From a virus, in the IMG/VR virus record IMGVR_UViG_3300032278_000122, positions 1 through 23,091 of that record: 23,091 nucleotides of DNA, one strand, 5' to 3'. Position numbers and translations under genes: made by a program. A model generated the notes under the pieces. That model was not told the origin of the DNA and did not search any database. It saw only the letters and a list, made by a program, of their open reading frames with translations. Positions within the stretch are counted from its first letter, which is position 1. Each line of letters opens with the position of its first letter. Positions 7,742 through 16,800 of this stretch are shown here, in pieces.

Positions 7742-8291
7742 CTCTGCATTAAATTGTAAATTATCTGATCTAGGCTTAATTGCAGATGGCGATGGAGACC
7801 AATTAAGTGGTTCTACAACTCAAACATCATTAAGGTCAGATTGTGCAAATAGTAATAGTGCTACTAATGTTAAGATGTGGGCTTCATTTGCCCCTAATGC
7901 AAGGGATATTACCTTTAGTCCTACTCCAACAAGCAATGCTTTTACATTGTCTTCTAATACTCAAATAACTGCTACAATGGCTTATGCTAGTCCGGGTACT
8001 TATTATCAAAGTAGAGTAATGACTCCGAATACAAGTTGGTTAGGCAGTAAATGGCAAGATGACAGAACTAGTGGGAATGATAGTACTTCAAATTTTACAA
8101 GAACATCAACTACCTTTAGTTGGCTTCATACTCTTGGTGCTGGTGGAGGAACAGATTTTTGGACTATAGGGCAGGTAGTCCCATCTAGTACTGCATTTGA
8201 AAGATTTTTTTGTGACGCTTCTGGCTCTCAGACGATACTTAGTGAGAGTATAACTGTATATGATACTAGTGGCGGTGGTGGCGGTGTGTAG
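7731..8291 (+). CDS. small fibre-associated virion protein, Ser/Thr-rich with Gly tail
   Basis: I start at GTG 7731 (MAFSSALNCKLSDLG) because AGAGG lies about ten bases before it. An in-frame GTG at 7713 would add six residues but has no better ribosome site. The 186-residue product is rich in Ser, Thr and Asn, with alternating strands (NAFTLSSNTQITATMAYASP) and aromatic turns (TFSWLHTLGAGGGTDFW). It ends in GGGGGV. There is no signal peptide or catalytic motif. It begins inside the end of the tail-fibre gene, so a fibre-tip, decoration or assembly-accessory role is likely by position; Gly-rich endings occur in phage adhesins. No family is recognised. Confidence 0.65.
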   Translation: MAFSSALNCKLSDLGLIADGDGDQLSGSTTQTSLRSDCANSNSATNVKMWASFAPNARDITFSPTPTSNAFTLSSNTQITATMAYASPGTYYQSRVMTPNTSWLGSKWQDDRTSGNDSTSNFTRTSTTFSWLHTLGAGGGTDFWTIGQVVPSSTAFERFFCDASGSQTILSESITVYDTSGGGGGV

Positions 8292-8368
8292 AAATTATAA
8301 AAACTATTTGCTATGAAGATAAATATGTGTAAATTCAAAGGTAAAAATCCATATAAAGGAGATATATA

Positions 8369-8926
8369 ATGGCAGCTAATATGCTTGGCGGCTTATTAAT
8401 GGGTGGACTTGGAGCTATGGCTCAGTATAAGGGAGCTCAACAGCTTGGTAATCTAGCTAAAAATCAACCATCCGAAGGGGAACTTCGTGGTGTATTTGGT
8501 AAACAACAAAGTTTAATAGACAGAATGACTAACTTTGGTCAGTATTCTGGACAAGCTATGGACTTAGCTTCTCAGCAGGGCAATAAGGGCGTAGAAGATG
8601 CTATGATGATGGGTATGGGTGGAAGTCAGGCTAATGCGATAAGAAATAGAATGAAAAGAAGTTCTATGGCTGGTGTTTACGATAAGTTTAATCAAGGATT
8701 GGGTCAAGCAGCTGGATTACAGGGGGGTATAGATCAGCAAATATCTGGTCAATTACAAGGACAAAGAGACTTTTCTAATCAAATGGGTATGGCTCAGGCT
8801 TCAGGGATGATGGGTCTTGGAGCAGGATTACTTCCCGAAAAGGGATATCGAGGATTGTTGGGAGAGCTTGGAACTGGTATGAAGAACCTTCCTTCACTTT
8901 TTGGTTTTGGGGGTAGAACTGAATAA
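8369..8926 (+). CDS. Gly/Met/Gln-rich internal virion protein (gp14-like ejection protein type)
   Basis: GGAG eight bases before the ATG is a good ribosome site. This 185-residue protein opens with a hydrophobic, Gly-rich helix (MAANMLGGLLMGGLGAMAQY), continues with a Gln-rich amphipathic body (LASQQGNKGVEDAMMMGMGG) and ends in a second Gly/Met-rich hydrophobic part (about 141-160). Size, composition and position right after the fibre and before a giant protein match short podovirus ejection proteins such as T7 gp14 (about 196 residues) that insert into the outer membrane. That is analogy, not detected homology. The stop overlaps the next start as TAATG. Confidence 0.6.
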   Translation: MAANMLGGLLMGGLGAMAQYKGAQQLGNLAKNQPSEGELRGVFGKQQSLIDRMTNFGQYSGQAMDLASQQGNKGVEDAMMMGMGGSQANAIRNRMKRSSMAGVYDKFNQGLGQAAGLQGGIDQQISGQLQGQRDFSNQMGMAQASGMMGLGAGLLPEKGYRGLLGELGTGMKNLPSLFGFGGRTE

Positions 8927-9852
8927 TGGCAAACGGTAAACCAACATTTAATACTGATTTTAGTCAAATGGGATGGGGTCAACCTACTCCTCAAACTTCT
9001 ACAGGACAAGTATCTCCAGTTTGGCAAACTCTTTTAGAGGGGATGCCTACTGGGTCAGCTGGTGGAGCTGCAATGAAACCACCTAAGCCTTTATCAGAAC
9101 TTACTAGCGAAGAATTAAGACTATGGAAATCTAAAAACTTAAATCCTGATTCTGAAAAGAGTGACCAGACTCAATATGCTAATTGGTATAATGCTAGTGT
9201 ACAAGCCGATCCTCATTCAGCTGAGTTGCAAGCACAAGGTGCAGCACCTTATTCTGCTGGGACTCCCCCTGCTTTGAGGCAATCTCCTCAGGGTGCTGGG
9301 AACCTTCCCGCAGCATCTGCTGCCTCTACAGGTCAGCCCTCTGCACAAGGTGGAGGACAGGGGCCATTACAATATATGATGGGACTTGGCAAAAAATTTA
9401 AAGAAAATTATGCAGATTTTGAAGAGGGATGGAAGAAGGATGCTATAGCTGGTGGCTATATAGATGATGATTCAAAACCAGATGAACCTTGGAATGTAAA
9501 AAATGTTGGTGATGAAGACTGGCATAGCAGAAAAAAGGGAATTTTAATAGCAAAAGATGATCCTGATAAATTGCAGAAAGCTGCAAAAATGGCAACTGGG
9601 GAAGATGGTAACTTAGATCAAGAAAGATATAATCAAATATTAAAGTATATTGATCGAGAAGGGAATCCATATCAAGAAATGCATGAAGAGGATCGTCGTA
9701 AGGGCTATGAAGAAGAGTATTCATCAAATCCAATGTCAGGAGTATTTGGTATGGCAGCACCTATCACAAATTGGTTAGGAAAGAAGATGTATGGATATGG
9801 AAAACATGCGTATAAAAAATCTCAGGGTACTCCTGATTTGGTAGATAGATAA
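8926..9852 (+). CDS. probable internal virion protein with Pro/Gln/Gly-rich linker
   Basis: A 308-residue protein beginning at TAATG; GGGGGT some 11 bases upstream may help initiation. Residues 1-90 are polar, with a helical segment (KPLSELTSEELRLWKSKN). About 95-147 are low-complexity Ala/Pro/Gln/Gly/Ser. About 150-265 are strongly charged and helical (KKFKENYADFEEGWKKDA, DGNLDQERYNQILKYIDREG). The last 40 residues contain a weakly hydrophobic amphipathic part (SGVFGMAAPITNWLGKKMYG). No enzyme motif is seen. Its place between two other ejection-like proteins suggests it is packaged in the virion and ejected. No family is recognised. Confidence 0.6.
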   Translation: MANGKPTFNTDFSQMGWGQPTPQTSTGQVSPVWQTLLEGMPTGSAGGAAMKPPKPLSELTSEELRLWKSKNLNPDSEKSDQTQYANWYNASVQADPHSAELQAQGAAPYSAGTPPALRQSPQGAGNLPAASAASTGQPSAQGGGQGPLQYMMGLGKKFKENYADFEEGWKKDAIAGGYIDDDSKPDEPWNVKNVGDEDWHSRKKGILIAKDDPDKLQKAAKMATGEDGNLDQERYNQILKYIDREGNPYQEMHEEDRRKGYEEEYSSNPMSGVFGMAAPITNWLGKKMYGYGKHAYKKSQGTPDLVDR

Positions 9853-10823
9853 TGCCAGTTACAGTACCACAAGATATATTTAATCCTATTCTCGAAGCAG
9901 TGGGAACTGATAGGGGATATAAAGATGCTCAAGCCTATGATGCTAATATAGATTTCGATAAGCGAGTTGCAAGGCAAGCTTTACCTATAAGCAGGATGAT
10001 GACTCCTGATGGCAAAGTTAATAAGGCTGCAATAGCCAATATGAATCCTTATGAGGATGCTTCTCAGATGTGGGAGCAAATGAATGCCAATATGCCTAAG
10101 GGAAGAGGTATTGATCCTCAAATGTTTCAACAGAAATATCAACAAGGTAAGCAAATGCATGACATGAGTCTTGCAAATCAATTAAATGTAATGCGACAAT
10201 ACGGGATGTCCGATAGGACTATAAGAAGGCAATTTAAAGAGAATCCCGGTATGTTACAGTATATGTATGAAAACGGTATTATGGCACCCAAGGTTAAGAC
10301 AACTGGATGGAGTGATCTTGCTATAGGTGCAGGAGCTTATGCAACTGTAAAGGGAGCTAGATATGTTCCTACTTTAATAGGTGGCCCCGGTATGGGGACT
10401 AAGGGAGCTGTAGATGCTCTGTCTGATGCTGGGTTTAGATATAGTGATAAGTATAAATCTATAGTATCATTAAATAATAAAGAATTAATTGCTAAGTTCC
10501 AAAAGGAAGGTATGTCATTAAAGCAAGCTACTGCTCAATCAAAGATTGTAAGAGAAGCTGCAAAAGAAGGTACTAAAAGTTTTTGGGGGAAGCAGGCTAT
10601 AAAGGCAGGGAAGAATACTGCTAAGAAAAAACTTGCTACTAGATTAGTTATGGCTAATGTGGCTAGAACATTAGGGCCTAAGGCTGGTAAAGGATTGTTA
10701 ATGTGGGCAATGAGAGGCATTGGAGCTTCTAATCCTTGGGGTATAGGAGCTATGGCAGCTGCTTATGCAGTCCCTTGGGCATACAATAAACTGACTGCTG
10801 ACAAAGCATCTCGCTGGGAATAA
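9852..10823 (+). CDS. probable internal virion/ejection protein with membrane-active C-terminus
   Basis: A 323-residue protein starting at TAATG with no clear ribosome site, so probably translated by coupling. Residues 1-150 are Met/Gln-rich and helical (MWEQMNANMPKGRGIDPQMF). About 155-185 are Gly/Ala-rich (SDLAIGAGAYATVKGARYVP). About 240-265 are very basic (KAIKAGKNTAKKKLATR-type). About 280-315 are hydrophobic (GLLMWAMRGIGASNPWGIGA then MAAAYAVPWAYN). Basic plus amphipathic hydrophobic helices suit proteins that leave the capsid and enter membranes during DNA delivery. It is three bases before the giant gene. Function is inferred from composition and position only. Confidence 0.6.
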   Translation: MPVTVPQDIFNPILEAVGTDRGYKDAQAYDANIDFDKRVARQALPISRMMTPDGKVNKAAIANMNPYEDASQMWEQMNANMPKGRGIDPQMFQQKYQQGKQMHDMSLANQLNVMRQYGMSDRTIRRQFKENPGMLQYMYENGIMAPKVKTTGWSDLAIGAGAYATVKGARYVPTLIGGPGMGTKGAVDALSDAGFRYSDKYKSIVSLNNKELIAKFQKEGMSLKQATAQSKIVREAAKEGTKSFWGKQAIKAGKNTAKKKLATRLVMANVARTLGPKAGKGLLMWAMRGIGASNPWGIGAMAAAYAVPWAYNKLTADKASRWE

Positions 10824-10826
10824 CGT

Positions 10827-13800
10827 GTGGCTGTCCCTCAAGGATTCAGACCAAGTTTATCTCCTGCTCAAGTAAGAGACTATAAAAGGCTGTATGATCA
10901 GCAGCCTGATAAATTCAATGATCAAACTCTTGAAGCGATAGAGCATCACGCTGAATACTACAAACTTCCATTCTCAGAAAATCAAGACTCATTTTTAGGT
11001 AAGACTGCAGAGGTCATGAAGCAAGTTGGCTCTGGTTTCATTAGTGGGTTTACTACTTTTGAAGTTGGTGATCCACCTGTAGATGACGCTGAGGCTATAG
11101 CTCGTAATATAGGACACTTAGCTGGTTTTGTTGGTTATATACCATCAAAGCCATTTGCACTTATGGGTGCACACCATTTGGCTAATGCAGCAAGGGCTGT
11201 AAAGGGTCGTTCAGTTCCAATGGTAGTGGCTAATTATGCTACTAAACAAGCTAGTAAGTTAACTAGTGCTATGTATGGTAAGGCTATTGGCAGAAGAGCT
11301 GATGCTGCAACAACTGCTGCTGGGTTTTTACAAAATAATGTTGTGAAGGATGTAGCTTCTGGTGCTTTCCATCTGGGTGTTGCAAGTGCTGTTGGTTCTT
11401 GGCAGGGTGGTGTCGATGAAATGATGAAGGCTTTTATAGGTGGTGCAGAAACTGGTGCAGTATTTAGAGGTATAGGGAATCTTATTCAGACTGGTGCACA
11501 AGGAGCTGATAAGGCTCTAAGAACATTAGCATCATCACTTTATACTGGGTTACCATCCACAGCTCGTGGAGATACGACTCCAATGCAGGTATATGAATAC
11601 TTACTCGGTGCTTACTTCGGCTTTAACGAAATGCCAGTACATAGAAGAATGGGTAAACAGCATTGGGCTAAGATGCAAAGAACAAAAAATCCTCTTACAG
11701 GAGAATTAGGCGTTAGTGATCCCGAACTTGTCTCTGGCTGGGATAAGATAGATAAGCCGGGTCAAGACTGGGTAGTAAAGAAAGCAAAAGAAAAGTATGA
11801 TCCTGAGATAGCTTTAACTTATGAGATAGCTGAATCCCAAGGTATTCCTATGGAGCAAGCAGAAATCAGAGCTAAGGAGATTTTAAAGGCTCAGAAAGAA
11901 AAAGAATCTATAGAATTTACTGCAGAGGGTGAGCCCGTAAGAAATTATACTGAGGAAGAGTTGAAGGAGATGGAGCTTAGCGGTGAAGATGTTGATCCTC
12001 AAATAGTTCCAGCTAAGCTTTCAATTAATGCTAAGTCTTTTGTTGATAATAATATGGGGGAATATCTTGAAGGAAAAACTACAGGTGAAAAGTTAATTGT
12101 AGCTAAAGAGCTGAATGATAAGTGGTCTGATCTTATTCAAGTCGGAAGAGAAGAAGGTAAAAATCCAAGCTCTGAGATGCTTGATTATATTGCTGAGAAG
12201 CATCCAGAATTTTCTGCTCTAAAAAAAGATAGAATGTTTTGGCGTAATCTTGGGTATATGAGAATAAGGCAACGTCCAGTTAATATGATTACTGTATCAA
12301 ATGGTGAGCCTAGGATACTAAGAACAGATAAGCATGGTATGGCTATAAATGATGCTGGGAATAGAAAGCAGTTAAGTCAGGAGCCAAAAGTTATTGAGGA
12401 AGTATTTCTTGCTGACTACAATAAGAAATATGGTACAAATGAGACTGTTCCAAGAGGAGTCTATGCCTTATTAGATCATATTGTTAAATCTACACCTACT
12501 GGTATAAGAGAGTTTGAGCTTACTAAGTATAAAGATTACTTAGCAAGACGTAGTGCTGCTAAGAATCAACGTAGTTTCCCCGATAAGGAAGATTTAGCTG
12601 CTGCTGAAACTGCTTATAATAGAGAAATTGGGAATCTTATGGGGTTTATGAACTCTAGGAAGAATAGAATGTACTATTACGGTGGAAGAGGTGATGCAGA
12701 GAGATTATACTTCATGAAATACCATCCAGATGTTTCTGATTCTGTTGGTATAATAAAAAAGGATATGTCATTTATAAAATCTACTTTGAAAAAAGCCAAA
12801 GTTCCTGCTAAGGATATAAAAGAAATAGAAAAAAGCAGAAAAGAATTTATAAGAAGATATGCTAAGGGTATTGGTAGTGAAGGTCGAGCTGGTAAAATAT
12901 TTGATAAAGCATATATATCTAATGTATTATACGATATTAGGCTAAATGGTTATGGTAGCCTAAACGAATTTAGCAAGGTATTAAAAAAGGGGTATATAAA
13001 CAATGCAAAAGCTTTTAATAAACGCTCTCAAATCTGGCTTACATCTGGTTACTCTTCTGATCCTGAAGCTGTTGCTATGGTCATTGAGAAAGCTAGAAAA
13101 GGTAAGGGGGATATAAAAGATGGTAATTTTAATGTAAAACTAGTAGAGGATTTAGGAATAGAGATGGCTCATGCTGTTGGGACTCCTAATAGTAAGCATG
13201 CTGAAGTTACTGATGGCGGTATAATAGGACGTTCTGACGTTGTAGATGGCCTAAATTACGCAGCAGGGCTTCCTTTGGAGGGTGGGGTCAACAAATCCTT
13301 TATAGTGTCTCCTAGTGCCCAATATGGAGCTCTATTGGGTAAGTATATGATACATTCAGCTACGCCTAAGCTAGAAAAGTATATGCAGAAGCATAATATA
13401 CATATGATTATACCTAGATCGGCTGCAAAGCAGATAGGTGAGAGAAAAGTTGGTAATATGTTATGGGAGAGAAACCAGCCTAAGGTTGATGCTGAGAGCT
13501 ATCAGTTACCTATTAAAGATTTAAAAGTAGTAATGTCTGAGAAAACAGATACGCACAGTATTGAATCTCAGCATATACCTAAACAAATGTTTACAAACTT
13601 TACTCCATTCTCTTATTTTGACCCTACTCGTGCTCCTTTTAAGAATGAATCAGAATATAATGCGGCTATGAGTGATATTATATCAGATATGTACGAGACT
13701 CTTAGCGGAAGTCGTGCAGCTGGGGTAACAGAGTATAATACTTTAGTTAAAAAGATGTCAAAAAATCCATCTGCTTATGAAGGCGATATCCCAAAAATTA

Positions 13801-16800
13801 TAAACAATTTAGATAAGGTTGGTATTCATGAGTTGCTCGGTGCTATAAAGAAGCCGGGTAATGAACTATTTGCTAATCAGGTTTATGCTAAGATACAAAA
13901 GTATAATAGGGATGTTATTGAGGATATGCGTGCTGATGGTGAATATACTGATAAAGATTTAGAGCAAATGAAAAATGAAATGTCTGATTATGTCATTGTT
14001 CATGACAGGATACAGAAGTTAGTTCCTAGAAGTATAGCTGGTTTTTTACATAAGTTTAGTCGTGACTATAGAATGTCAGTGATAAGAAATTATATTGTAA
14101 ATAGTATAACAAGACCAGTAGTGGGAAATAGTGGCTCTACAAGGATGAGACCATATGAAATAGGTATGTCTAAAGAGGGCCCTACAAAAGAATTAGAGAA
14201 AAGAGATGATATATATTTCCTAGACGAAGGATTTAGAAAACTAAAGATTGATGTCACTGGTATAGGTCAAAGGGGTAAGCGTGAATTAGGTGAGTTATGG
14301 GATGAGTATGTTGATGGTGGGAAGAAAGATAGACCTTTAAAAGAATTATTCAGGTCTGTTGTTGTTCGTGTACCTATGGATTCAATGAGTGGAGCTCATG
14401 TACTGCACTTTAGTGGTTTTACTGGGGTGCGTGGATTTGGATCACTGCTTCATGGTAGAACAATGAAGGCTCTTGGAGGTGCTGATCTAGATGGTGATAA
14501 GGCTTTTGTCTTCTTTGGAGGTAGAGCTGCTGATGGTAAGGGAGAAGGATTTAAGAAGAAATGGAAAGATAGTTACGACTGGTCTAAGAATGAATTTGTT
14601 AAGAAGGGAGTCGAAGAAGATAATAAACTGAGTATTAATCCCTTGACTGGTAAATCTTACCATGAAGAATTGACAGTTTCTGGACGTGTTAAGTATGACG
14701 TTGGTGATAATGTAGCACTTCAGTATTCTCCTGTAACTAGACAAATAGCTTCAGATGCGGCTTATAGTGGTCGGTCACAACTTGGTATAGCTGTTACTCA
14801 GGCAACATATGTAAGATCAGCCTACTCTGCTGTCAGAGCTATGCCTAATTCTACTGTCTATGTAAAAATAAATGTAAAAGATTTTGATAAGCCTTTGATA
14901 TTAAGAGTAAGGGCTAAAAAAGGAGATAAGAATCTCAGGTCGTTTAGGGGAGTCTCTAGAGCTGCTGTTGGATTAGCTTCAGACCCTATGGATGAAGCCG
15001 GATTAAACTTTGGTAAGTATGGTGAAAAATTACTAGATAAGCAGACTAATGCTTTGTTTGAGTATAAAATCGTCAATTCTAAGGGTGTGCCAATTCATAA
15101 GTATGATAAGTTAATTCATTCTGGTCATAAAAAAAGTGCTGTCATTGGTATGATGAGAGATGTTAATCAGGCTTTGTATAGTAGGAACTATGCCGAGAAT
15201 AGAAGATTCCATATGTGGGAGATTCATGATAAGCTAGAAGCTATGAATCATCCTACTAGAGGGTTGCCAGATGCTAGTAGGAATACTTTCTTACCTAAAT
15301 TAGCTGCTGATATGCATGGTCTTGACTGGAGTGATGGTGTATTACAAAGATTGAAGGTAGAAAATTTAGATACTATATACAAAGAACATGCAAAATCGTT
15401 AAAGGATTTTGATTGGATAAGGGATATTTTAGGGCGTAAAACTTCTGCGGTTACAAAGAGTCCATATTATAAGTTAGTTATGGATTTTAAATTACATACT
15501 AAAGAGGGTATGGAAGCACAATTGAATAAGGAACATCCAGATTATCGTAGAGATTTATTAGCTGGGGAACATTTTAAAGCTTATAATAGGAATAAATGGG
15601 ATAGATTTGATCCAGATAATATGGAACAACGTGCAAGACATTTGACTGATATTGTTAAGAAAGCAGAAGACTTTATTGTAAATGACTTATCTGATATTGC
15701 TAGTATAAGAAGGATAGCTAAGTTAGCAGTAGATGTTCCTGATATTCGCATACGAGAACTCGCTGAATCTGCGGATTTCTTAAAAAGGAATAGCTATGTT
15801 CTTGCTAATCAATCTAAGAAAATAGATAAGAAGAATGCTACTCTTGATCCGATAGAGATAGCTTATCTAGAAGCTGCTCAACAAGAAGTGTATGGTGAGA
15901 AACAATCTACAGCATTGAACCAAGCCTCTATTGATCAGAGGATAAGACAATATAAAGAGAACTTAACAAAAGAAGAGTCTGATTTGTTTGATGCTTTTAT
16001 GCTGGGCACTCAATGGCGTGGCAGAGAGTTTGATAGAAAAGCTTTTTATAAGAAACATGGAGCTCCTAAGACGGAAAGAGCTGCTAAAGACCTAGAAGAT
16101 ATGGTAAGCGATTCTAAAAAAACTACTTTGTCGAGAGTCGGCTTTGCATCTGAATCTGTACCAGATTCTTCTGTCCGTTCTATGTTAAAGGAATACTCTA
16201 AGTTATTCGACTATACTATTGATGTTTCTGACCCTAAGACAGTTGAAAAAGCAACGAAAGGTGCTGAAGAAGTTGAGAAACCTAAATCATTTATTGATTC
16301 TGAAGGTAATAGAATTACTGGTATGGTGGTGGAGAACCCAGAAAAAGATGCTCAGACAAAGAAATATTTCGATGAATATGCTCCATTTGTAGGGCTACAT
16401 AAAGGAGAGTTATCAAAAGAGGCAAGTGAACTTGCTTATAAGTTAAAGAATCACTTGAACCATTTCAATGATATAGTAGGTAAAGATTTAAATGGGGTTA
16501 TGAGATGGCTTACCAAAAAAGATTTAAATGTAGCGTCTTTAGAAGATTGGAAAACATTGGAACGATGGTTTCAGATGACTAGAGATGGTACTTGGTGGCA
16601 AAGAATGATGAGACCAGCAGTAGATAAAGCTGCAAAGATTACTGGTTGGCATCATCTTATGTTTCCAAAGGCTATTGGTCAAGATTTAATGAGATATGAT
16701 TTGAAACTCGTAAAGGCTCGTGCTCCATATAAAGATAAGTTTGGTTGGGTGCATGGAGAGGTTATACAACCTGATAACATGATGACTAAGATACAAAGTG

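Noticed and set aside
8313-8369. An 18-residue open frame (MKINMCKFKGKNPYKGDI) between the fibre-associated and ejection-protein genes
   Set aside because: No ribosome site of its own; its end only supplies the GGAG for the next gene. Too short to support.
9443-9760. Minus-strand frame rich in Leu, His and Tyr
   Set aside because: Composition is what the reverse of a Lys/Asp/Glu/Gln-rich gene gives; no independent evidence.
14487-15076. Minus-strand frames opposite the polymerase-like domain
   Set aside because: Antisense shadows of the Lys/Ser-rich coding strand; no ribosome sites and no domain patterns.
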